From: Armatimonadota bacterium
Lineage (GTDB): Bacteria > Armatimonadota > SYMT01
DNA: 8,306 bases
NCBI GenBank assembly: GCA_020696885.1
Contig: JAJFMS010000094.1
Location: forward strand, 1-8,306
Reading direction: 5' to 3'
Positions 1-5,513 of the stretch are shown in pieces (positions within the stretch are counted from its first letter, which is position 1; each line of letters begins with the position of its first letter). A model generated the notes under the pieces. The model saw only the letters and a program-made list of their open reading frames with translations. It had not been told where the DNA came from and did not search any database. The translations under genes were made by a program, and so were the position numbers.

Positions 1-69
1 GTCCGGGTTGTTACCGGAATCGGAGTCGGCCTCCTCACCAAGGTCGACGCTGGGATGCACGGTGGACAT
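1..69 (-). CDS. Possible N-terminus of a gene leaving the left edge (partial)
   Basis: On the minus strand an ATG at 69 opens a frame that stays open for 23 codons to the window edge. The visible peptide starts MSTVHPSVDLGEEADS and is acidic and hydrophilic. Third-position G/C is about 17 of 22 codons, which fits a high-GC gene. No clear Shine-Dalgarno sequence precedes the ATG. The plus strand is also open here (frame 1 to a TGA near 231), so coding on this strand is not proven. No family can be recognised from 23 residues. It could be the start of a small acidic protein or simply noncoding. Confidence 0.28.
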   Translation of the reverse strand, partial: MSTVHPSVDLGEEADSDSGNNPD

Positions 70-339
70 GGTGGATGTGGATCAGGGTCTGGTAAATGGG
101 GATCCGGGGCGGTAGGCCGGGAGGAGGACGACTACCGGGACGAGCGGTGCGAGCCCAGTTCTCAACCACCCTGGCGGTGGAACTTCAACCTCCTGGTACG
201 ATGTGCAGCAAGCCAGGCCGGGGGCTGTTGAACAGGCGCCAGGTCCGGAATATCGCCGGTGAGCAGTGCTTGCACAAGCGGCGCTCGTTCAGAAGCTAGC
301 CATCGACAGCGCTAACAGCACCCCCTCGGAGTCAAAGCA

Positions 340-570
340 ATGCGGGAAAGCATTACGATTTGTGAAACTTCGGATCTCTGCACGCTCTTCGGTTTCCCCG
401 AAGATGCGGCGTTCTCCCTCGACAACAGTCACTTTTACCTGGATGACCACCGGTATCCCGCTTTCTGCGCCGCCATGCAGCGTGCGCACCAGCGGGGCCT
501 GGGAGGCAGTACGCAGCGGGAGATCGCTGCGGCGTTGAGCAGTGGCCAAACCCGCCCCAACGCCGGATAA
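340..570 (+). CDS. Small hypothetical protein, 76 aa
   Basis: This ATG-started ORF encodes 76 residues and ends in TAA. A GGAG at 328-331 sits 8 nt upstream of the ATG, a good Shine-Dalgarno placement that decides the start. The product begins MRESITICETSDLCTLFG, has three cysteines (residues 8, 14 and 43), a central aromatic/acidic stretch (SHFYLDDHRYPAFCAAM) and a basic, Ala-rich C-terminal part. I see no signal peptide, membrane segment or known motif, and I do not recognise the family. Third-position G/C is around 70%, compatible with coding. A CCGGGCC/GGCCCGG hairpin lies 61 nt after the stop and may end its transcript. It is probably monocistronic, since the next gene start is 149 nt downstream. 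Overlapping frames on both strands are also open, so it remains a prediction. Confidence 0.4.
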   Translation: MRESITICETSDLCTLFGFPEDAAFSLDNSHFYLDDHRYPAFCAAMQRAHQRGLGGSTQREIAAALSSGQTRPNAG

Positions 571-630
571 GCGGCGGCGACCACCGGGACGGGCCGGACA
601 TTGATCCGCCAGTGGCGGCGCCTCGCCCTC

Positions 631-648
631 CCGGGCCGTTCGGCCCGG
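631..648. other. GC-rich hairpin/dyad downstream of the 76-aa ORF
   Basis: The sequence CCGGGCCGTTCGGCCCGG is an 8-bp dyad around a central TT; as RNA it would fold as a 7-bp all-GC stem with a GTTC loop. It lies between the 76-aa ORF and the transposase-like gene, just outside the left inverted repeat. No T-run follows, so it is not a classical intrinsic terminator. It may be a GC-type terminator, an operator or chance. Confidence 0.35.
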
Positions 649-697
649 TCTCTCAGATCACGGTTTGCTGGGCATCCGGGGGGCACAGGGTCGTGCT

Positions 698-712
698 ACC
701 TCCACTGGAGGT
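698..712 (+). promoter_or_regulatory. Dyad that buries the leader ribosome-binding site
   Basis: ACCTCCACTGGAGGT is a 15-nt dyad (7-bp arms, one central base). As RNA it can form a 5-bp ACCTC/GAGGT stem with a CACTG loop. The 3' arm is itself the Shine-Dalgarno sequence GGAGGT (707-712), 6 nt before the leader ATG at 719. Folding would therefore block translation initiation. Hairpins that sequester ribosome sites are known controls of transposase expression in IS10 and IS200, where they prevent translation from read-through transcripts. A DNA operator is the alternative reading. Confidence 0.4.
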
Positions 713-718
713 GCAGAG

Positions 719-790
719 ATGTGCGACGCTTTCGGACTGGCTCTGGGTCGGCGCCGGGCGCCCGCGCGAGATGATGCGCCGACGCTATGA
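719..790 (+). CDS. Leader peptide ORF, 23 aa, coupled to the transposase-like gene
   Basis: This ORF is too short for routine gene calling. ATG at 719 follows a near-ideal GGAGGT Shine-Dalgarno with 6-nt spacing. It runs 23 codons and stops at TGA 788-790. That stop overlaps the ATG of the transposase-like gene (787-789) in the four-base ATGA arrangement typical of translational coupling. The peptide begins MCDAFGLALGRRR and is basic in the middle. The transposase-like gene has no ribosome site of its own just upstream (GATGATGCGCCGACGCT), so ribosomes finishing the leader are the likely source of its translation. ISAzo13 transposases are normally a single ORF, so the leader is unusual. The peptide itself may have no function beyond coupling. 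The SD and overlap are seen directly; the role is inferred. Confidence 0.42.
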   Translation: MCDAFGLALGRRRAPARDDAPTL

Positions 791-1971
791 CCGAGCCGAC
801 CGAAGCGATACGCCAGAAGTATGAGGCGCTTCAGGGCTTCCTGAACGAGAGCACGCGCCGGCGCTGGGCCGCCACGGAGGCTCGGGCGCTGGGCCGCGGC
901 GGCATCGCCAAGGTGGCGCGCGCCACCGGTCTTAACCCCTCCACTATCCGGGTGGGCCTGTCAGAGCTGGACAACGCCTCCCCCAGCCCCGCGAGGGAGC
1001 CTGGCCGATCCCGGGGTGACGTGGGTGCGAAGAGCGGAAGCCGTACCGATACTTCACGGGTCAGAGCTCCCGGCGGCGGCCGCAAGCCGGTAACCGCCAC
1101 GGACCCCACCCTGCTCTCCGACCTGGACGCCTTGCTCGAGCCACCGCTGTCCGAGCGAGACGCATCGCCTTTGCAGTGGACCTGCCAGAGCACCCGAGAG
1201 CTGGCGCGGGGCCTGGCCGCGAACGGGCACCGTATCAGCCAGCAGAAGGTGGCGGAGCTACTCCGTGACCTCGGCTTCAGCCTCCGCGCTCCGCACACCC
1301 GCCAGGCCGGGCCCGATTACCCCCCCTGCGACCTCCAAATCCGGCATGTTTGCGCCGGCATCCGAGGCTTTCACACCGCCGGACAGCCGGTGATCGCCAT
1401 CGCTACCAGAACCGGGATCGCCGTTGGCAGCGAGAGCCTGCGGCCCGGCAACCCGGCGAACCGGACCGAGCCGGGTCCGGACTCGGGGACCGCCGTGGGG
1501 CCGGAGCAGGACCTTCCGCTGTTCGCCGGTCAATCCATGCGCCTCTGGTGGGGCACGATGGGGAAAATCGTCTATCCGGAAGCCCGGCAGCTACTTGTGG
1601 CCGCGGCGTGCGGCGGTGGCCTGCGGGCCAGGCTGCAGTGGAAGCTCGAGCTCCAGGCATTCGCCAACGCTACCGGCCTGGTGGTCCGGGTGCGCCACTT
1701 ACCTCCGGGCACGCGAAAGTGGCGTGGCGTGCAGCACTACCTGTTGAGTCACAGCACGCAGGCCTGGCTGGATCGGCCGCAAGTGAGCTGCGAGGTGATG
1801 GTGAGTTTGCTCGCGCCCGCCATGCCGCCGGGGTCAACCCAGGAAACGCCGGCCCCAGTTGTTGATCCGCCGCAGCGAATCTCGCGAGCCCACACGCCGG
1901 CACACCGGGCGCTCCGCATCACACCGGACGAGTTCTTCGGCGAGTGGAACTATGACATCACGCCGTTGTGA
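787..1971 (+). CDS. ISAzo13-family transposase-like protein lacking the DDE catalytic residues
   Basis: The 394-residue product is collinear with ISAzo13 (Rhodopirellula-type, DDE fold) transposases. Residues 1-62 match the N-terminal DNA-binding region (KYEAL, ALGRGGIAKVARATGL, PSTIRVGLSEL). PGGGRKPVTATDPTLL (95-110) and PLQWTCQSTRELA (128-140) are family hallmarks, and the C-terminus FFGEWNYDITP matches the usual FHGEWNYTI.P. The catalytic blocks are altered. Family VISVDTKKK reads VIAIATRTG (first Asp is Ala206). Family LLITADGGGSN reads LLVAAACGGGL (second Asp is Ala274 or Cys275). Family SKWNKIEHRLFS reads RKWRGVQHYLLS (Glu is Gln316). About 30 residues between the first two sites are also missing, including the usual PYGVYDL block. 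A working transposase is therefore very unlikely. The frame is nonetheless open end to end, so the protein may act as a DNA-binding descendant or be a recently decayed relic. Translation probably depends on the ATGA-overlapping leader ORF. The family comparison is from memory, not a computed alignment. Confidence 0.85.
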   Translation: MTEPTEAIRQKYEALQGFLNESTRRRWAATEARALGRGGIAKVARATGLNPSTIRVGLSELDNASPSPAREPGRSRGDVGAKSGSRTDTSRVRAPGGGRKPVTATDPTLLSDLDALLEPPLSERDASPLQWTCQSTRELARGLAANGHRISQQKVAELLRDLGFSLRAPHTRQAGPDYPPCDLQIRHVCAGIRGFHTAGQPVIAIATRTGIAVGSESLRPGNPANRTEPGPDSGTAVGPEQDLPLFAGQSMRLWWGTMGKIVYPEARQLLVAAACGGGLRARLQWKLELQAFANATGLVVRVRHLPPGTRKWRGVQHYLLSHSTQAWLDRPQVSCEVMVSLLAPAMPPGSTQETPAPVVDPPQRISRAHTPAHRALRITPDEFFGEWNYDITPL

Positions 1972-1986
1972 CCGAGCAAACCCGTG
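1972..1986 (-). repeat. Right inverted repeat of the ISAzo13-like element
   Basis: CCGAGCAAACCCGTG begins immediately after the transposase-like stop codon. Its complement matches CACGGTTTGCTGGG at 659-672 with one substitution and one extra G. Adding the base beyond it on each side (TCAC at 658-661 and GTGA at 1984-1987) lengthens the match by one position. No third copy is apparent in the window. Confidence 0.4.
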
Positions 1987-2002
1987 ACTTAATTCCTGAC
2001 AA
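1987..2002 (+). repeat. Direct repeat copy 1 (ACTTAATTCCTGACAA)
   Basis: ACTTAATTCCTGACAA directly follows the right inverted repeat. A near copy, ACTAATTTCCTGACAA, lies at 2067-2082, exactly 80 bp further on, with 14 of 16 positions equal. Both are followed a few bases later by GCGATT. Iterated motifs of this kind at one end of an element are often transposase-binding sites; here that role is inferred. Confidence 0.45.
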
Positions 2003-2066
2003 GCGCGTGCGATTCACCGACTTCCCGAAAGCGAATCGCTGGCAGTTTGCATCACGGAATTGCGCA

Positions 2067-2082
2067 ACTAATTTCCTGACAA
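2067..2082 (+). repeat. Direct repeat copy 2 (ACTAATTTCCTGACAA)
   Basis: This is the second copy of the motif at 1987-2002, sharing TTCCTGACAA exactly and 14 of 16 positions overall. If the pair marks the right end of the ancestral insertion sequence, that end reaches to at least about 2090. I found no copy in reverse orientation upstream of the transposase-like gene, so the left partner is missing or too diverged to see. Confidence 0.45.
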
Positions 2083-2086
2083 ACCC

Positions 2087-2105
2087 GCGATTGATAATCA
2101 TTAAC
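2087..2105. promoter_or_regulatory. Fur-box-like site (weak)
   Basis: GCGATTGATAATCATTAAC matches the classical 19-bp Fur box GATAATGATAATCATTATC at 15 of 19 positions, including an unbroken GATAATCATTA core. It stands in an AT-rich island in otherwise GC-rich DNA. No gene starts nearby: the next recognised start is about 530 bp downstream, and the hairpin at 2112-2137 follows directly. It could control a small RNA or be chance in AT-rich DNA. The host's Fur consensus is unknown. Confidence 0.2.
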
Positions 2106-2111
2106 TCGACG

Positions 2112-2137
2112 CCTCTTATCCGCTTTGTTATAAGAGG
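2112..2137. other. Stem-loop CCTCTTAT/ATAAGAGG
   Basis: A perfect 8-bp stem (CCTCTTAT at 2112-2119, ATAAGAGG at 2130-2137) encloses a 10-nt loop. It sits about 140 bp after the transposase-like stop codon. It could terminate the element's transcript, but no T-run follows. It could instead be an operator, or part of a small RNA starting near the Fur-like site. Confidence 0.35.
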
Positions 2138-2389
2138 TACCGGCGTCACCGGTGTTCCGCCCCGATATTGACCCGGTGCAGCAGCGCTCATCCCTCGCTT
2201 GCTTCCGACAATGACCGTGGGGCCGCTCGGGCCGTGCCGTTTCGCTCCACCGCCGGTCATCCAGGCCTGCCGCGAGCCAGCCCCGAGAAATACCGGCTTT
2301 CATCCAGGATTGCGCGGGTTGTGCCAGCAATTAGCGCTCTTTCCACCGGAAACCGATTCGCATTCCGGTATCGTTCATAGCAGGCTACT
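2138..2389. other. Intergenic stretch without recognisable genes
   Basis: I see no gene I can defend here. Short frames are open on both strands but none has a convincing ribosome site, family resemblance or consistent codon bias. The composition falls from GC-rich at the left to about 50% GC at the right. A CACCGGTG palindrome lies at 2147-2154. The stretch lies between the element's probable right end and the dyad-rich leader of the next gene. Confidence 0.4.
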
Positions 2390-2417
2390 CGAAGTTTTCA
2401 CGGTGCCGAACACTTCG
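2390..2417. promoter_or_regulatory. Imperfect dyad, first of three upstream of the PA14 gene
   Basis: CGAAGTTTTC (2390-2399) and GAACACTTCG (2408-2417) are inverted copies with one mismatch in ten, separated by 8 nt. The centre lies about 235 bp upstream of the PA14-domain gene. The size and spacing suit a dimeric regulator or a stem-loop in a long 5' leader. Which regulator is unknown. Confidence 0.35.
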
Positions 2418-2428
2418 TAAGATTTGAT

Positions 2429-2443
2429 CGGATCACTGATCCG
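2429..2443. promoter_or_regulatory. 15-nt dyad CGGATCA-C-TGATCCG
   Basis: The 7-bp arms CGGATCA and TGATCCG flank one central C, giving a compact operator-like palindrome. It begins 11 nt after the preceding imperfect dyad and 193 bp before the PA14-domain gene. With a one-base centre it is more plausible as a DNA-binding site than as an RNA hairpin. Confidence 0.3.
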
Positions 2444-2485
2444 GGCGCTCAATTTCTCGTCTAATGTCACACTGAAGACAACGAT

Positions 2486-2525
2486 GATCTCTGCCAATCT
2501 TCTCGAATAGGAGTTCGCAGAGATC
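2486..2525. other. Stem-loop GATCTCTGC/GCAGAGATC in the PA14 gene leader
   Basis: Perfect 9-bp arms (2486-2494 and 2517-2525) enclose a 22-nt loop that contains a further CTC/GAG pairing. It lies 111 nt upstream of the PA14-domain gene, the position of a structured 5' leader if transcription starts upstream. No known riboswitch class is recognised. Confidence 0.35.
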
Positions 2526-2636
2526 TCGAGCACCAGATCAATAGTCCTTCGTTCCGACGCCGGTATCAACACGCTCCGAGCTGACGAACGTTGATCCGAT
2601 GGGTCTTCGAGTACGGTACCTCGCGTGATCGTTGAC

Positions 2637-5366
2637 ATGAAACTAATGAAACCAAGGCAGTTAGGCGGGCTGGTCATCGTTCCATTCTCCCTGTGCGGAG
2701 CCATTCTTCTCAGCCATGCTAGTGGGGCGCAGTTCACCCGGGCTAGCGGAACCGGGCTCAAGGGGGAATACTATTCCAACAACTCACTCACCGGCAATCC
2801 GGTACTTACGCGGCAGGACAGCCGCGTAAGCTTTGCGTGGATCACCGGGTCTCCGGCCAAAGGGATCCCGGCGGACCAATTCTCCGTGCGGTGGTCCGGC
2901 CAGTTGGAGGCTCCGGTCAGCGGAACCTTTGTCTTGTCGTCGACCACCGACGACGAGATGCGGGTCTATCTCGCCGGCAAGAAGCTCATCGAATGCGCGG
3001 CCGCCGCGGGTCGGAATGGGATCGGCAGCGCGTCGGTCACGCTGGTAGCCGGTCAGCGTTACAACCTGACCGTGGAGTATGTCGAGCGGAGCGGCAACGC
3101 CACCGCGCTCCTGCAGTGGGCCTATCCCGGCGTGGCGCAGCAGCTCATCCCCACTGCCTACCTCTATCCGGCCCAGGCTCTCGATCCGTCGGCGCCTTCC
3201 GATGTGGCGCCCTCCGTAGCGCTCACCGCACCCAGCGCCGGAGCGAGCTTCACGGCGCCGGCGAGGATCAACCTGACCTCGTCCGTGAGCGACGCGGACG
3301 GATCGGTGACGAAGGTCGAGTTCTTCGCCGGTCCGCTCAAGATCGGCGAGGACACGGCGGCTCCCTATACCTTCTCCTGGGTAGGCGTGACCCCCGGAAC
3401 CTACACGCTCGCCGCGAAGGCTACGGACAACTCGGGTAACAACTCCATCTCGCAGCCCGTCACCGTAACGGTGAACCCCTCGGCCGGCGGGAGCTCCGTG
3501 GTCTCCGTGCCCACGAACCTGCGCGTTGAAGGGATCTGGCAGCCCGGGGACAGGGGACCCACGGACATCCTGACCTGGGATCCGGTGCCCGGAGCGGCCA
3601 GCTACAACCTCTATCAGTACGACGTGCTGATCGCCAAAGGGGTGCCGGCCACCTCGCACCTCGTGGCGCCGCAGTTGTACTATCCGTACGTTACGTATAC
3701 GGTTACCGCCGTGGACAGCAGCGGTATGGAGACCATTCCTTCCAACATCGTCCAGGCGCAAGGGGCGTACAACCCGGACTATCAGCCGCTGTACCTCAAC
3801 CCCACTCCGGAGCGCCCCTACAACCTGCTGACCGTGCCGGAATGGAACTCCGGCCGGCCCCGCGTGCGGCTCACCTGGCTCACGCCCTGGCTGGGCGCCG
3901 GTATGGGGTTCACCACCACTTTCAACGTCTACCGGGACGGTCAGCGGGTGGCCACGGGGCTCTGGGGTTTGAACTACATCGACCAGAACGTGCAGCCGGG
4001 CGAGACCCATCAGTACCAGGTCACCGGCGTCAACATGCGGTGGAAGACGGTGCAGGAGAGTGCGATCTCGGCGCCGATCGCGATCACGGTGCCCGCGCAG
4101 CAGCCCCCCGCCACCAGCACTCCGGTAACGATCACCGGCGTCACCCCGAACGACGACAGCGTGGTGGTGGCGTTCGCCGCCGTGCCGGGAGCCGTGGACT
4201 ACCGCTGCTACCAGCAGGGCAGCCCCACCAACCGCAAGTACAGCGGCGGGGGCCTCAAGATCGAGATGAACGGGCTGAACCCGCTGACGGGCGCCGACCT
4301 GGTGGTGGAGGCCGTGGACAAGCTGGGGCCGTTCCAGAAGCACGACGGCTTCCAGGGTCCCGGGATGATGCGCCACGACGGCAGCCTGTTGATGGAAGTG
4401 AACGGCCTGGGCGATCCCTCCAACGTGCCCAACGTGCTGGCGCGGTCCGCCGTGTTCCACGTGAACTGCCAGCCGCGCACGCTCACTGGCGCGCAGGTGT
4501 TCTTCGACAACTTCCGCGGCAGCCTGCCGTTCGAGTGGGCGCCCGCGCCGGACTCCCTGCTCCCCCATGCGAACGGTCTGGTGCGGGGCCTTCAGAACGA
4601 TAAGTGGCTGCTCTACAACGTGCAGGGCGACCTGGACAATAGCCGCTTCTTCGTGCAGGGCAGCCATTTCATGGACACCTTCTACGACGGCGACCGGCCG
4701 GGCGGACAGGGCCCGCTGCACAACAACATCTCTTCGTTCTTGATGAAGCCGAAGCAAACGGCGGACATCTCGGACGGTAAGGTGCTGCACGTTACCTTCG
4801 AGGTAGATCCGCACATGGGGCCGCGGCGCTGGTGCGACGTGTTCGTGACGGCCGCCGACGATCCGATGCTCGTGCCGGGCAAGTTCCTGGACTTCAACGT
4901 GCTGCCCACCGTGAAGGGCGACATGTTCCGCTGGGAGATCACCGAGTCCGTGCATGGCGCGCAGTTGTTCAGCGGCCCGAACGGGGTGCTCAAGATGGTC
5001 AACTTGATGCCGAACCAGCAGGGCATCCAGCGGCGGACCGACTCCACGCAGACCGGATCCTGGAACGGCAGCGTCAAGGACCTGGACCTGCGGCGCCGGT
5101 ACGACCTGTACCTCTCGCAGACGCAGTTCCGCATTATGGAAGGCGGGACGGTGATCAAGGAGGGTACCTTCCCCACCGGCGCCACCCTGCCGTTCACGAA
5201 GCTGTCCGTCTACTACGTGCACCAGGTTTACCACACCGGCGTGGAGCGCACAGACCTGATGATGTATTACACCAAGGAGGCTTACTGGTACAACCACCGG
5301 CCGTACCAGGATGAGCGCCACTGGGACAACATGGGGTTCGAAGTACTGTCGAGCTTCCCCAAGTAG
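2637..5366 (+). CDS. Exported modular protein: PA14, Ig-like, FN3-like modules and a lectin/glucanase-like C-terminal domain
   Basis: A 909-residue protein. The ATG at 2637 is preferred because it gives a compact signal peptide: basic MKLMKPRQ, a hydrophobic stretch LGGLVIVPFSLCGAILL, and likely cleavage after ASGA near residue 31. An in-frame GTG lies at 2625 and another ATG at 2646; none has a clear ribosome site. Residues about 40-178 are a PA14 domain (GLKGEYYSN, FSVRWSGQLEAPVSGTF, TDDEMRVYLAGKKLI, LLQWAYPG), a carbohydrate-associated fold. About 192-280 is a bacterial Ig-like domain (TKVEFFAGPLKIGED, YTLAAKATDNSG). About 291-372, 389-486 and 494-611 look like FN3-type modules; the third is degenerate. 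Residues about 613-909 (FFDNFRGSLPFEWAP to RHWDNMGFEVLSSFPK) have the look of a beta-sandwich lectin/glucanase (LamG/GH16-like) domain, but I see no clear catalytic EXDXXE motif. The protein is probably secreted or surface-attached and acts on or binds polysaccharide. No sorting motif is visible. It converges with the WD40 gene. Confidence 0.85.
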   Translation: MKLMKPRQLGGLVIVPFSLCGAILLSHASGAQFTRASGTGLKGEYYSNNSLTGNPVLTRQDSRVSFAWITGSPAKGIPADQFSVRWSGQLEAPVSGTFVLSSTTDDEMRVYLAGKKLIECAAAAGRNGIGSASVTLVAGQRYNLTVEYVERSGNATALLQWAYPGVAQQLIPTAYLYPAQALDPSAPSDVAPSVALTAPSAGASFTAPARINLTSSVSDADGSVTKVEFFAGPLKIGEDTAAPYTFSWVGVTPGTYTLAAKATDNSGNNSISQPVTVTVNPSAGGSSVVSVPTNLRVEGIWQPGDRGPTDILTWDPVPGAASYNLYQYDVLIAKGVPATSHLVAPQLYYPYVTYTVTAVDSSGMETIPSNIVQAQGAYNPDYQPLYLNPTPERPYNLLTVPEWNSGRPRVRLTWLTPWLGAGMGFTTTFNVYRDGQRVATGLWGLNYIDQNVQPGETHQYQVTGVNMRWKTVQESAISAPIAITVPAQQPPATSTPVTITGVTPNDDSVVVAFAAVPGAVDYRCYQQGSPTNRKYSGGGLKIEMNGLNPLTGADLVVEAVDKLGPFQKHDGFQGPGMMRHDGSLLMEVNGLGDPSNVPNVLARSAVFHVNCQPRTLTGAQVFFDNFRGSLPFEWAPAPDSLLPHANGLVRGLQNDKWLLYNVQGDLDNSRFFVQGSHFMDTFYDGDRPGGQGPLHNNISSFLMKPKQTADISDGKVLHVTFEVDPHMGPRRWCDVFVTAADDPMLVPGKFLDFNVLPTVKGDMFRWEITESVHGAQLFSGPNGVLKMVNLMPNQQGIQRRTDSTQTGSWNGSVKDLDLRRRYDLYLSQTQFRIMEGGTVIKEGTFPTGATLPFTKLSVYYVHQVYHTGVERTDLMMYYTKEAYWYNHRPYQDERHWDNMGFEVLSSFPK

Positions 5367-5371
5367 TGTAA

Positions 5372-5396
5372 GGGGGCGGGAGTGGGAGGTGAGGGG
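5372..5396 (+). other. G-quadruplex-type tract in the 3' UTR of the PA14 gene
   Basis: Four G-runs (5372-5376, 5378-5380, 5384-5386 and 5393-5396) with loops of 1, 3 and 6 nt meet the usual G3+N1-7 quadruplex rule. The tract starts 5 nt after the PA14 gene stop codon and is on the coding strand, so it would be present in the mRNA. It could stall transcription or protect the 3' end. The motif is seen directly; the function is inferred. Confidence 0.45.
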
Positions 5397-5455
5397 CTAG
5401 TGCCGCGAATCCGTCGTTCGTAACAGGTCCCCCATTGGTTGCTTGATCTTCCCTT

Positions 5456-5513
5456 TGCGTCTGGAGCACACCGCGAGCTTGGGCCATCCAGGCTTCGTGT
5501 TGCTCCAGGCGCA
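5456..5513. other. 58-nt near-perfect stem-loop between convergent genes
   Basis: TGCGTCTGGAGCACAC (5456-5471) pairs with GTGTTGCTCCAGGCGCA (5497-5513): 16 pairs, including one G-T wobble, with a single bulged T at 5500. After a small internal loop, AGCTTGG (5476-5482) pairs with CCAGGCT (5488-5494) around the loop GCCAT. That gives 23 pairs in 58 nt. It lies midway between two genes that point at each other, where a bidirectional terminator would be expected, but no T-run follows on either strand. Alternatives are a mobile or palindromic repeat of the host genome, or a structured RNA. The AAC/GTT ends of an integron attC site are absent. Confidence 0.55.

Larger units (their letters stand above)
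659..1986 (+). mobile_element. ISAzo13-family insertion sequence, decayed or domesticated (ends inferred)
   Basis: The element is defined by the transposase-like gene it contains and by an imperfect inverted repeat flanking it. The left copy is CACGGTTTGCTGGG at 659-672. The right copy at 1972-1986 is CCGAGCAAACCCGTG, whose complement CACGGGTTTGCTCGG matches the left copy with one mismatch and one inserted base. The right copy starts one base after the transposase stop codon, which is tight for an IS end. The true element may therefore extend further right, to the ACTTAATTCCTGACAA repeats at 1987-2082. No matching left copy of that repeat and no target-site duplication is visible. The span of about 1.3 kb is at or slightly under normal length for the family, consistent with the internal deletion in the gene. 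The ends are inference; the family assignment rests on the protein. Confidence 0.4.

Noticed and set aside
831..1298. 155-codon minus-strand frame opposite the transposase-like gene
   Set aside because: Ser/Arg/Pro-rich shadow; the plus strand matches ISAzo13 transposases along its length.
2375..2761. 128-codon minus-strand frame overlapping the start of the PA14-domain gene
   Set aside because: Its C-terminal half reads plausibly protein-like, but codon third positions lack the GC bias of neighbouring genes, there is no ribosome site, and it overlaps the signal-peptide region and three dyads.
2784..5321. 845-codon open frame on the minus strand across the PA14-domain gene
   Set aside because: It mirrors the coding frame of a GC-rich gene. 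Its translation is rich in His, Arg, Gly and Val with no domain, while the plus strand has a clear signal peptide, PA14 and FN3 motifs.
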